Assembly: GCF_000332295.1 (NCBI RefSeq) | Contig: NZ_KB235930.1 | Location: forward strand, 4,181,895-4,245,894 | Reading direction: 5' to 3' | From: Fortiea contorta PCC 7126 | GTDB taxonomy: Bacteria; Cyanobacteriota; Cyanobacteriia; Cyanobacteriales; Nostocaceae | DNA length: 64,000 nucleotides | Shown here: piece by piece, positions 54,701 through 63,227 of the stretch | Layout: each line of letters starts with the position of its first letter | How positions within the stretch are numbered: the stretch's first letter is position 1 | Translations under genes and position numbers: made by a program | Notes under the pieces: model-generated | Told to the model about the DNA's origin: nothing | What the model saw: the letters and a program-made list of their open reading frames with translations, nothing else | Databases searched by the model: none

Positions 54701-55008
54701 CACCTCGTCTAGCAATTGAGGAAATGGTAGCAATGGATTTGGACGCTGATCTAGCGGAAATTCAAAAACCCATTTCTGCTGCTCCCTTTACTCCAGAAAC
54801 TATTGAGCAATTATTCACATCCTCCGCACTTTTAAAAGCTAATGGCGTGCAATTTGAGAGCAGAAGTGAGGGTATTTGGCAACTGACTTATCAAGGACAG
54901 AATTACACGGTTACTTTTTACTCTAATGTTTTCGATGAAATGCCTTCCCTACGATTAATGAATTTTGGCGACCCCTTATTTGAACAATTACTGCAAGCAG
55001 TTGATTGA
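51796..55008 (+). CDS. PLD nuclease - SNF2 helicase fusion protein
   Basis: A 1,070-residue protein. The N-terminal PLD-like domain has the HxK motif at His151 ([24 protein letters not shown]). The SNF2 helicase follows: Walker A [9 protein letters not shown] (355-362), DEAHH (462-466), [21 protein letters not shown], and [43 protein letters not shown]. Between the two domains, residues about 266-303 are encoded by dispersed repeat sequences read in frame. It is the presumed DNA-translocating effector of the DUF499/DUF1156 system. Confidence 0.9.
   Translation: [1070 protein letters not shown]
52590..52704. repeat. Dispersed palindromic and heptamer repeats inside the PLD-SNF2 gene
   Basis: GTAGTGCGGGCATCCTGCCCGCTAC forms a hairpin, followed by GTAGGGAGCAAGATGCTCCCACTAC, a second hairpin, and then GTGAACAGTCATCAGTCATCAGTGAACA, a heptamer-type run. 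These are intergenic repeat types in cyanobacteria. Here they are in frame without stops and encode [24 protein letters not shown]-like linker sequence between the PLD and helicase domains. Confidence 0.8.
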
Positions 55009-55014
55009 TAAATT

Positions 55015-55551
55015 TTATGTTTTTTTCGTGATGATAACATTCGTCCCAGGTTTAATCCCAAACTTAACAGCAGAGCCAGCAGACAGTTCCAGAACGCGGT
55101 TGACTGGTTCAGTCGAATGGTAAAGAGGACAAGGTTCTTTAGAACATGGTGGCGCGCTTTTTACAACTGTCTTGACTACTCCATTTTGCACAAAGATGAT
55201 ATCGAGGGGTATTTGTACATCTTTCATCCAAAACTGTACTTTCTGCGTTTTGCCAATTTCAAACAGCATTCCCCGATTTTCAGATAGCTCTTTTCTATAC
55301 TTCAATCCCAATGCCAGATGCTTTGATGTCTGCGCCACTTCCAATTGAATCTGTTTGCTTCCAACTAAAGCGATCGCTGTAATCGGTGGCTGTTGAGGAG
55401 AACGTGCCGCTAGAGCAAGTATACTTAAAATCATCGACCCTATAGCTAAACTAATACCAGCAATCGGACCAATTATATTCAGGCACTTTAGTAGAAATTG
55501 AAAGGAATTATCGAAGTTTTTTGCTGGAAATTTTCTCACAGAGTAGCTCAT
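55015..55551 (-). CDS. DUF192 family membrane-anchored protein
   Basis: A 178-residue protein. Residues 25-48 form a transmembrane anchor (IIGPIAGISLAIGSMILSILALA). The rest is the DUF192 domain: LEVAQTSKHLALGLKYRKELSENRGMLFEI, then VQFWMKDVQIPLDIIFVQNG and RVLELSAGSAVKFGIKPG. DUF192 proteins are small secreted or periplasmic proteins of unclear role. It immediately follows the AAA+ ATPase gene with no gap, so the two are in one operon. Confidence 0.88.
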   Translation of the reverse strand: MSYSVRKFPAKNFDNSFQFLLKCLNIIGPIAGISLAIGSMILSILALAARSPQQPPITAIALVGSKQIQLEVAQTSKHLALGLKYRKELSENRGMLFEIGKTQKVQFWMKDVQIPLDIIFVQNGVVKTVVKSAPPCSKEPCPLYHSTEPVNRVLELSAGSAVKFGIKPGTNVIITKKT

Positions 55552-57207
55552 TTATCCACCAAATATATCTACATTGCTAATTGCATATTGAGAAGAGTCT
55601 GCGGGAGAAGACGGTAATCCTTGAATATCAGCCTTGTTCCTCATACTTTCCACCCTGTCTGCCTCCCTAATCGCTAATGGATTGATTTGCCGACGTTCTT
55701 CTAAAAGAGTGGCAACTGAAATTTCCAGCGGTGGTAACTCACTAGTAAATAGGGGAATATCTTCTGGAAACATTTGGCAGAAAGTGCTGGCTGCCGCCCT
55801 CTCGACAATGGTTTGGATTTCCGCACCTACACAACGATTAGTTTCTTTAAGAAGTCGTCGCCATTCTTCTTGACTGTAGGGGTCATCGCCACCACCAAAT
55901 CTGTTATCAAACCGAGCGCTATGTAGTTTGAAAATGGTGTGTCTTTCTCCATAATTGGGCAGGTCTACTTTATAGATATAATCAAATCTTCCTGCCCTAG
56001 TAAGTTCTGGAGGCAACCATTCCATACGGTTAACACTAGCAATCACAATGACATCACTAGTGCGTTCCTGCATCCAGGTGAGTAACTGTCCTGCTAACCT
56101 TCTGGCTACATCGTCATCTCCAGAAAATCCTTTATCAAAATCGTCAAAATAAATTACAACTTCATTGAGACTGTCTGCTAATTTCAGCAGTTTTTTCAGT
56201 CTTCTTTCTGCTTCGTTGCCATAGCTTCTAAAGTTACCCCAATCTACTAAGATAAGGGGAACACCCAGGATTTGTGAACATACTTTAGCAGAATGTGATT
56301 TGCCTGTACCTGGAGGACCCACCAACATTATGCCTTTAGGAACTTTCAGCTTATATGCTTTGGCAAGGGGGCTAAAAAGTCTTTTGAATTTTTTAAATGC
56401 CTCTTGCATCAACTCCAATCCTCCCAAAGCAACTTTAGGAGGTGGAATAAACTCAATTTCATAAAGTTTGTTGAGCAGATTTATTTTATATTGCAATAGA
56501 TTTTTAGCTATTTCTTCTGAACTATCATCATGATGGAAGCTAATTGATTTTAGCCCTTTGAGAAAATCTGAGATGTATAGTCCAATGCCACTACGGGCAA
56601 TAGTAATTTTGTCTTTTTCATTAAATGTTGGTGGCAATAATCCTTCTGCCTCCTCATTGATAGCTATGAGAATTTCTGAAGTATCAGGGAGGTCTTGAGT
56701 GAGTAGGGGGATTTGGCAGAGCATTTCTGGGTGTATATCTGCCTGTGAACCCAAGAGAATAGCGCACTTAATTCCAGAGTCAGCACATTTGGTAAGGGAG
56801 AGATTGAGCAAATTGGATTTTACCCACTCAGACAACAGAAAAAACTGAGTTTCTTGAGGGACATTGGCACTAATCCAAGGGTATAGGTTTTCTATTATGA
56901 GTACTCCTTCTCCCTGATAATTTTCCCAAAACTTCAAAATTCTGAAGTAGTCTTTTGAGTCTTTTACTAGTGGTGGGATGTATTCATCAAAATCTCTGAT
57001 ATTTATCTGTTCACTATCAGAGTCATCAATTTGTTTAATGGTTTCCTGACCCAAATTCCAAAGCAAACATGGAGTTTTGATAGAGGCACAACATTGGGAA
57101 ATATATCGCAAAATCCTATATCTTTCTTGAAAGGGGGATTCACAACAAATAACAGTTTCTCCCTGCTCAATTAGTTTAATAAGCTGATTAAAGATATCTG
57201 ATAGCAT
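55552..57207 (-). CDS. AAA+ ATPase (Ycf46-like)
   Basis: A 551-residue protein. The first 250 residues look like a degenerate N-terminal domain (VICCESPFQERYRILRYISQCC...LLWNLGQETIKQIDD) as in Ycf46. The AAA+ module has Walker A VGPPGTGKSHSAK, Walker B VVIYFDDFDKGF, sensor IASVNRMEWLPPELTRAGRFDYIYKVDLP with the arginine finger and LPNYGERHTIF. Stand-alone AAA+ proteins of this type occur in cyanobacteria and plastids with poorly known roles. It is first in an operon with the DUF192 gene. Confidence 0.87.
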   Translation of the reverse strand: MLSDIFNQLIKLIEQGETVICCESPFQERYRILRYISQCCASIKTPCLLWNLGQETIKQIDDSDSEQINIRDFDEYIPPLVKDSKDYFRILKFWENYQGEGVLIIENLYPWISANVPQETQFFLLSEWVKSNLLNLSLTKCADSGIKCAILLGSQADIHPEMLCQIPLLTQDLPDTSEILIAINEEAEGLLPPTFNEKDKITIARSGIGLYISDFLKGLKSISFHHDDSSEEIAKNLLQYKINLLNKLYEIEFIPPPKVALGGLELMQEAFKKFKRLFSPLAKAYKLKVPKGIMLVGPPGTGKSHSAKVCSQILGVPLILVDWGNFRSYGNEAERRLKKLLKLADSLNEVVIYFDDFDKGFSGDDDVARRLAGQLLTWMQERTSDVIVIASVNRMEWLPPELTRAGRFDYIYKVDLPNYGERHTIFKLHSARFDNRFGGGDDPYSQEEWRRLLKETNRCVGAEIQTIVERAAASTFCQMFPEDIPLFTSELPPLEISVATLLEERRQINPLAIREADRVESMRNKADIQGLPSSPADSSQYAISNVDIFGG

Positions 57208-57297
57208 TTTTTATCTATGATTTTTCACAAAATTTTAATTGGATTTTTGATTGAATATCTACTATCAAACTGTGCAAAAATATATATCCTTTGATAG

Positions 57298-57960
57298 ATG
57301 AGTTTTCGTGAAAAAAATAGACTAGTTTATAGTTTTGGTTTGAGAATGGGTGTTTTTAGGATGGAGATGTTGTTCTTCAACCGCAGCATGGCTAAGTCAA
57401 CTCCCATCTATCCCATCCTCTTCATCCCTGATTTCTCTACCCCCAAGGACTTCTCTCCTAACATCAAACCAAATGGAAGCGGTACTGCTCCTGTGGGTGC
57501 ATCTGAAGAGCAGTTTGGAGAAGTGCTAGTGCATTATTTTGGTGTAATAGTGCGATCGCAGCAGGAGATGCTGCCAAATGGTCACGAGCGTCCTTACACC
57601 GCTGATTTTTTAATTGTAGAACCGAATACTGGATTACACATAGATATAGAGGTGGACGAGAGCCATTCATTCGCCACAGGTGAGCCTACGCACTGTATAG
57701 GTGATGATGATTATCGCAACAAATGTTTTGTAGAAGCTGGGTGGGTGGTGATTCGATTTGCGGAGGAGCAAGTAGTAAATCAGCCTGGGAGGTGCTGTCG
57801 GTTTATTGCCAATGTGTTGGCTAAAGTTACCAACAATACTGACATTAACAAGCAGTTTGCGGATGTTCTTCCTGTAACTCCCATGAAGCAGTGGTCAAGA
57901 CGACACGCTACCTCTTTAAAGAAAAATAAGTATCGTCAAAGGTATTTGTCTGTGACATGA
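57298..57960 (+). CDS. PD-(D/E)XK-like (DUF559/Vsr-type) protein, 220 aa
   Basis: The core, YTADFLIVEPNTGLHIDIEVDESHSFATGEPTHCIGDDDYRNKCFVEAGWVVIRFAEEQV, matches the Vsr/DUF559-like pattern: Asp, then hydrophobic-E-V-D, then an Arg/His helix and a WxVIRF strand. The start is uncertain: ATG at 57298 gives 220 residues, while ATGs at 57361 and 57391 give shorter products and fit the domain start equally well. A short basic tail ends the protein. Likely a nuclease-fold protein of plasmid origin. Confidence 0.65.
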   Translation: MSFREKNRLVYSFGLRMGVFRMEMLFFNRSMAKSTPIYPILFIPDFSTPKDFSPNIKPNGSGTAPVGASEEQFGEVLVHYFGVIVRSQQEMLPNGHERPYTADFLIVEPNTGLHIDIEVDESHSFATGEPTHCIGDDDYRNKCFVEAGWVVIRFAEEQVVNQPGRCCRFIANVLAKVTNNTDINKQFADVLPVTPMKQWSRRHATSLKKNKYRQRYLSVT

Positions 57961-58069
57961 TCATCAAAACTCGATATTTGAATCGCAGTTTTTTGGGTTC
58001 TCCTAGTGTTGTTGAACGCCAGGAGATTTACCAGGAGATTTACAGCCATTTGCAGTTGAATAGACCACA

Positions 58070-58097
58070 GTAGGGGCGTACAGATGTGCGCCCCTAC
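58070..58097. repeat. Palindromic intergenic repeat
   Basis: GTAGGGGCGTACA-GA-TGTGCGCCCCTAC, a 13-bp inverted repeat with one mismatch, related to the 7744 hairpin. It lies between two convergent genes and may act as a transcript end for either. Confidence 0.6.
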
Positions 58098-58148
58098 AAT
58101 AATTTAATTTTCAAAGGGTGTATTCGATTCAATTGAAAACTACTGTAT

Positions 58149-58625
58149 CTACGCACTCAGCTTTTGTTGCAGTGCTGCTACCATCTCATCCTTACGCAAA
58201 TGCCGCTTTTTACCTGTTTTAATATCCGTCACTGCATCTTTCCATTTAATTCTCATTTGACTACATTCTTTCCGTAACTGCTCTGAAGTCATTTTATGAA
58301 AATTCAGTTGTGGTAAGCTTGGCTTTATTGGCTTTAGCAAATTTCTAAATTCAGCTAAATCAATATGCTTATTCTCAGTTGCTGGTCGTAGCAATATTGG
58401 TTCAGGGTCAATCTCTTCGTATGTAGTCTTGTTGGGAGATACTGCTGAATGCTCCTCTACAAATGCGGTGCTACTCCTGAAATCTAGTTGCAACTGACGT
58501 GATTCTGATACTTGCAATGCTTTCTTTGAAGACATAACCTTAGTGATTTCGCAGTAAGCAATAAGCAAGATAAAGCAGATAGTTACTACATGGAATGCAG
58601 CAGTCAAAATTCCTTGTGTGTTCAT
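58149..58625 (-). CDS. Membrane-anchored SAP-like protein, 158 aa
   Basis: Residues 8-24 form an N-terminal membrane anchor (AAFHVVTICFILLIAYC). A flexible middle is followed by LNFHKMTSEQLRKECSQMRIKWKDAVTDIKTGKKRHLRKDEMVAALQQKLSA, which resembles a SAP-type DNA-binding helix-extended-loop-helix. A membrane protein with a DNA-binding tail next to plasmid genes could tether DNA; this is inference. Confidence 0.6.
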   Translation of the reverse strand: MNTQGILTAAFHVVTICFILLIAYCEITKVMSSKKALQVSESRQLQLDFRSSTAFVEEHSAVSPNKTTYEEIDPEPILLRPATENKHIDLAEFRNLLKPIKPSLPQLNFHKMTSEQLRKECSQMRIKWKDAVTDIKTGKKRHLRKDEMVAALQQKLSA

Positions 58626-58822
58626 CTCAAAAACTCCTATTTCTTTATAACTGGCTTGTTTGTAGCGATTGCAAGCATCAAGTATTTATAAGCTTTAGCT
58701 TGTTGTTATATCAATATAATAGCTAGCTTCAAATTTGTAATTTAAAGGATAAGTTTGTTGTAGCAGGAACCTAAGATGGTATAGCAGTCCTATTTGATTT
58801 TTGAACTTCCGCCTGATGTGAA

Positions 58823-59728
58823 TTAAAAATCGTCATTGTCTTTCTCGACCAAATCAGGGGGAACCACAGGCGGAAGTTCAACGCTGTTGACTCCAAGAAG
58901 TGCAAATGCTTTTGGCGTTAATGAAATTTGTGCTTTATTACTATAAGTGTCTACAAGCTGCTCTAAGCGTTCAATAGCATTGCTCTGAAGGATGGAATAG
59001 TTAGCTTGATTACTGACAATCAGTGATAGCTCAGTTGCCCATTGCTCATAGTTGGAACTACCAATAATCCCAATAGAAGACTGGATATAGTTAACAAGAA
59101 TGCTGTTATTAAGACCAAAGTCACTTTCACCCCAGATGCAAGCAGATTGCAGCAAATACTCGTAGTCCGCGAACACTTGAAACCGGGGGTTCCATCTAGC
59201 AGCATTGCTCCGGTAGTGGACAAAACCATTGCTGTCGAATATCTCTTGTTGCCATAAAAGCTGCTGTAGGGAGCAGCAATTGCTAGGCGAAACAAACGGC
59301 TGACCTTGGCGAACAACACTACCATTACGGATGACATCGCGGCGGCGCTGCTGTCTTGCTATGCTGTATCGGATATTGGGATGTTGTTCAAAGTACTGCC
59401 GCATTGAGGCAACAAATTCAGGAGCTATGCTATTGTCATCGTCCAGGTATGAAACAATGTCACCACCAGCTGCATCTAGTCCCAGGTTCCGAGCGTAGCA
59501 CAAGCCAAAGCCACTGCTCGGTTCAGGGTGTTCCATTTCAATGTAACTGATGGGGAAATCAGCTCTTGCCTTAATGCTGGTGATGATATCTCTGGTATCA
59601 GAATTAGCGCCATCATTGATGACGATCCACTCGAAATTGCGGTCAGTTTGACTTTGAATGCTTGGCAGTGCAGTAGATGCTAGCTGTGTGGGTCTATTGT
59701 AGGTTGCAGTGATGATTGATAGTTTCAA
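58823..59728 (-). CDS. Family 2 glycosyltransferase
   Basis: A 301-residue GT-A fold enzyme. It starts MKLSIITATYNRPTQLASTALPSIQSQTDRNFEWIVINDG and has the metal-binding YLDDDN motif after CYARNLGLDAAGGDIVS, as in GT2 enzymes. The acceptor is unknown. It appears monocistronic among plasmid-type genes. Confidence 0.88.
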   Translation of the reverse strand: MKLSIITATYNRPTQLASTALPSIQSQTDRNFEWIVINDGANSDTRDIITSIKARADFPISYIEMEHPEPSSGFGLCYARNLGLDAAGGDIVSYLDDDNSIAPEFVASMRQYFEQHPNIRYSIARQQRRRDVIRNGSVVRQGQPFVSPSNCCSLQQLLWQQEIFDSNGFVHYRSNAARWNPRFQVFADYEYLLQSACIWGESDFGLNNSILVNYIQSSIGIIGSSNYEQWATELSLIVSNQANYSILQSNAIERLEQLVDTYSNKAQISLTPKAFALLGVNSVELPPVVPPDLVEKDNDDF

Positions 59729-59803
59729 AGCTCTATATCTCTATCAGTTGATTGCGTTATTGTTGAATGGATCGCGGCTTGAATTTGCTGCCAAATAGCG
59801 AGC

Positions 59804-60379
59804 TTATTTCTTCTTAGAAGAATGTTTGAATCTGACGTGCTTCCCAACTTCTATATCAGCAATTTCACTCACATCCTGACCCTGTTTGTATGCTTCTATA
59901 ATTCGTTTGGTAAGAGGGCGATACTCCACACGTACCTCAAGAAATTCTTGTGGAAATTCTGGCTCTTCTGGATTGACTTTCAGGACAACTTTAGGAGGAT
60001 TATCAAAGAAGGTAATTTCCCTCTCTAATCCAGGATTGCGGTCATTCAAAATACCCTGTTGGTAAAGATATACCAAGTAGAATTTGAGAGATTCTAGCTG
60101 CTTTTGTTTGCGAGTAATGACTGCGGTGTGCAACTGAGTAATTGCTTCCAAACGACTTCGCCATATCTCAATATCTACTTTAAGTTGATCAGCAACGTAG
60201 GCGATCGCATCGATTTTGCGCTCTGTTGCACCCTGCACTTGAAAAAGTTGCTCTAAAAGATGCTCCACAGAACCTTGCTCCTCTCCCACTTCTTCTAGCT
60301 GTTCCCAAAGTCGAGCTGCTTCTTGAGAGAGTTTTTGGAGAGTTAGTGAGTTGATATTTTGTTCAATTTTTATTGTCAT
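59804..60379 (-). CDS. Gp157-like (Siphovirus Gp157) protein
   Basis: A 191-residue helical protein. VEHLLEQLFQVQGATERKIDAIAYVADQLKVDIEIWRSRLEAITQLHTAVITRKQKQLESLKFYLVYLYQQG is the long coiled-coil-type core of the Gp157 family, followed by the beta-rich ITFFDNPPKVVLKV tail. Gp157 proteins come from phages and plasmids and may relate to phage resistance in streptococci. It ends YRPLTKRIIEAYKQGQDVSEIADIEVGKHVRFK, a variant of the family's usual end. Confidence 0.85.
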   Translation of the reverse strand: MTIKIEQNINSLTLQKLSQEAARLWEQLEEVGEEQGSVEHLLEQLFQVQGATERKIDAIAYVADQLKVDIEIWRSRLEAITQLHTAVITRKQKQLESLKFYLVYLYQQGILNDRNPGLEREITFFDNPPKVVLKVNPEEPEFPQEFLEVRVEYRPLTKRIIEAYKQGQDVSEIADIEVGKHVRFKHSSKKK

Positions 60380-60443
60380 ATTTTTATGTATAAATAACCG
60401 TTAACTGCCCAATTGTGGGCAAGTATTTATTCAGTAGGTACTC

Positions 60444-60617
60444 TCAGGCTAAGTGGTAATAGTAGGAACGCTCGAAGGCTTCTTGAGCAAGTAGTTCCAA
60501 TTCTGAGTTTCCGGTATAATTCTGCTGTTCAGTATGAGCTATTAGATTATTGTTTGTGTTTTTAATTTGTGGATTTATTGTGGGTGATGTGCTTGGATTG
60601 GAGGAGATTTTCTTCAT
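60444..60617 (-). CDS. Possible small protein upstream of Gp157-like gene, 57 aa
   Basis: A short frame, MKKISSNPSTSPTINPQIKNTNNNLIAHTEQQNYTGNSELELLAQEAFERSYYYHLA. The acidic, Tyr-rich end looks real, but there is no good ribosome-binding site: GGAGAG is about 25 bases before the ATG. It lies 64 bases upstream of the Gp157-like gene on the same strand. Confidence 0.4.
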   Translation of the reverse strand: MKKISSNPSTSPTINPQIKNTNNNLIAHTEQQNYTGNSELELLAQEAFERSYYYHLA

Positions 60618-61150
60618 ATATTTTGTATTTTATTTATTCTCTCCTCAATAGGCGCGTAGCGCATTTTTTAGGTTCTTCATCTGAAATGTTGGCAGGATAC
60701 CCCCACCATAACTTCATGTTGGTGGTGGGACGCAGTTGGCTACAAACAACTTTCGCTTGCGAAAGTTCGCAACGCACCCGCTCAGGAATTGACCCAGAAG
60801 TAGCCGCAGCAATGTTAAATTGATTTAATCGGGCTATGGCAGAGCTGACAGCGGTGATAAAGTATCTTGAGAAATAGGATGATTTCACGCGTACTAAAAA
60901 TAATTAGAAGTACAATAACGGTCAGCGATAATTTATTAACGTCAGTTCGGATTAAGGAGGTGTATTCAACCTTGGGCTGGAACGGCTCTTTTTCCGTTGA
61001 CAGATCCCAAAATCAAGCAACGGCGTAATGAGGGTTTCAGCTTATCCCGAACTCAGGTTTATTACCCCAAGTGCGGCTTCATCTCAAAAATCGACTCCAT
61101 CAAGTGTCAATTAACTCCGGCTCACCTCAAGTTAAAGTCTTAGAAAAACA
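60618..61150. other. Intergenic region with no convincing gene
   Basis: Overlapping open frames exist on both strands at 60569-60888 but neither has a ribosome-binding site or a recognisable product. Frames within 60955-61143 (PLTDPKIKQRRNEGFSLSRTQVYYPKCGF...) lack a start codon and look like a gene remnant. The promoter for the 61151 gene should lie here. Confidence 0.45.
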
Positions 61151-61561
61151 ATGAATGTTGAACAGAATGTCAAAGAAGTTTCAGGAGTAGAAATCACCAA
61201 AACTCTCTTAGTAGATTTGCAAAAACTCTCCTCTTACTCTGGAGAACCAGTAGCAGCGGTCTATGCAGACAACCTACTGCGTACTATGCGCTTCATGCGT
61301 GATAAATTACCTTTCGACCCCTATACAGAAGTGGTAATGGCGCTCCATGATGCACTCTTCTTTCAAAACCGATGGATTGACTACAAAGCCAGTCAGTACA
61401 AGGGAGTTTATGACTTACTTACATCCCTAGTGAATCAAGAAACAATCAATAATTCGTCAGTTGAGGACTCTATTTTAACTCTCTTAAACTTAGGCTTTGA
61501 TACCCTACCTTTTGGGGTAAGCATTGACAATAGTCTAGATACAAATTCAGACGAGGAATAA
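61151..61561 (+). CDS. Hypothetical protein, 136 aa
   Basis: A 136-residue protein (MNVEQNVKEVSGVEITKTLLVDLQKLSSYSGEPVAAVYADNLLRTMRFMRDKLPFDPYTEVVMALHDALFFQNRWIDYKASQ) with an acidic end. Not recognised. It is followed by seven bases and then a PIN-like start, so the pair may be an antitoxin/toxin-type unit, but that is speculative. Confidence 0.6.
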   Translation: MNVEQNVKEVSGVEITKTLLVDLQKLSSYSGEPVAAVYADNLLRTMRFMRDKLPFDPYTEVVMALHDALFFQNRWIDYKASQYKGVYDLLTSLVNQETINNSSVEDSILTLLNLGFDTLPFGVSIDNSLDTNSDEE

Positions 61562-61957
61562 CACATAATGGAGGATAAATCTACTCCTCAACATTTTTTA
61601 GACACCTCAGTTACACGTTCTCTGCTACTAGGTACGCAAGCTTATAAACAGTATTTAGAGTCTCAATTTACCGACCAACCGCTTTATATCTCAAACTATA
61701 TTCAGATGGAGATGAAGCGCAGTTATTTGATGAATCTCATTTCCTTCTACTTTGTACTGCGCCTAGAGACTATCAACAATATTGGAGATGCGATCGCTTT
61801 GTGGAGCAATCGATTTAAGACTAGCGAACTCAAAGCTATTTTACAGCTTATCCCCCAACTTTTTAGCACGCATCAACTCAACTTTAACAGTTCCGAAGAT
61901 AAAGAAAAAGCCCTTTCTGTTTTAGCAATTTATATCAAACGTTTTGAACTTCTACTC

Positions 61958-63227
61958 CTGGAGGGGAGACGAAACAGCCTAAAAAGCTTGGTGTATAAGA
62001 TGGGTAGCGTTTTGTGATAGAAAAAGGTAGGTCTAGTTTTGTCAATAAGACCTACTTAATGATAATGTTAGCTATATTGTACCAAAAGCACTTAAAAAGT
62101 CAATTGAGTTTAGCAGAATATCTGTTGCTAAAAATTTTGATACATCTGTTGCAGTCAATCAAAGAAGTAACTTTAGAAAAATTAGCGAATGCGCTACCTT
62201 TGGGAATTAAATTTGAAAGCAGAAGAAAAAGAATACAAAGATTTTTATCATTACCAAATCTCACAATTGAAAAAGTTTGGTTGCCAATTATTCAAGAACT
62301 AATAGCAAACTACTTCCAGAATGAAAAAATTATTTATATAGCAATTGATAGGACTAATTGGAGTCGGATAAACTTATTAATGGTCAGCGTGATTTGGGAT
62401 AAAAGAGCCATACCAATATATTTTAGTTTGCTGCCCAAATTAGGTAGTAGTAATCTCACGGAACAGCAGAAAATATTATCGCCAGTTATAGCAATATTGA
62501 AAGATTATAAAATCTGTGTGTTGGGGGATAGAGAATTTTGCTCGGTAAAACTAGCAAAGTACCTTCAGAGCAAGGATGTATATTTTTGTTTGCGATTGAA
62601 AAAGAATGAATTTGTAGAAATTAAACAAGATATGTTTATGGAGTTAAGCAGTTTAGGATTAACTCCTGGAGTATCTTTTTTTATCAAGGGAGTTAAGGTA
62701 ACAAAGACTCAGGGTTTTATCAGTTTTAATGTGGCTGGTAAGTGGCAACGTAAAATTAACGGAGTAGCACCCAAAGAAGCATGGTTTATTTTAACAAATT
62801 TTGACACCTAGAGTCAGCAATTGCTGCTTACAAAAAGCGATTTGATATTGAAGAAATGTTTAGAGATTTCAAAACAGGTGGCTATAACTTAGAAAACACT
62901 AATGTTCAAGGTGAACGTTTTATTTCTCTAGTTTTGCTGATAGCGATCGCTTACACCTCTGCAACAATTAATGGTCAACTTATTAAACGCAAAGGAATCC
63001 AAAAATATATAGCTCGGATTAAAGAAAGGAGTCGTTCTCAACGGAGACACAGTAGTTTTTATATCGGCTTATATGGTCAAACATGGGTACATTTCAAGGA
63101 TAGCTGTATTGATTTAGTCACACAATTAATGAGAATTAATCGTAATAAGTGGAAGCATTATCAACAAGGTTTAAGAGCCATGAAGCTTATTGAATCTATA
63201 TTGTAGCTTATTTCGTCTCCCCTTCAG
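61958..63227 (+). mobile_element. IS4-family insertion sequence, copy 5
   Basis: A 1,270-bp copy with one base missing relative to copies 1, 2 and 4. CTTCTACTC is present on both sides (61949-61957 and 63228-63236), a clear nine-base target duplication. It inserted into the PIN-like gene. Confidence 0.95.
62014..63206 (+). pseudogene. Frameshifted IS4-family transposase (copy 5)
   Basis: A run of three C near 62807 is reduced to two, which creates an immediate TAG stop after ILTNFDT. The C-terminal part from MFRDFKTGGYNLE is still open. The YREK Glu is therefore separated from the two Asp residues, so this copy cannot encode an active transposase. A T-to-C change near 62938 is a further difference from the other copies. 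Confidence 0.9.

Noticed and set aside
36188-55008. DISARM or BREX as a name for the island
   Set aside because: The DUF1998 proteins and PglX/PglZ/BrxC-type genes of these systems are absent; DUF499 and DUF1156 point to a different system.
60569-60888. Two overlapping 84-codon frames on opposite strands
   Set aside because: Neither has a ribosome-binding site or recognisable protein features, and they shadow each other; left as intergenic.
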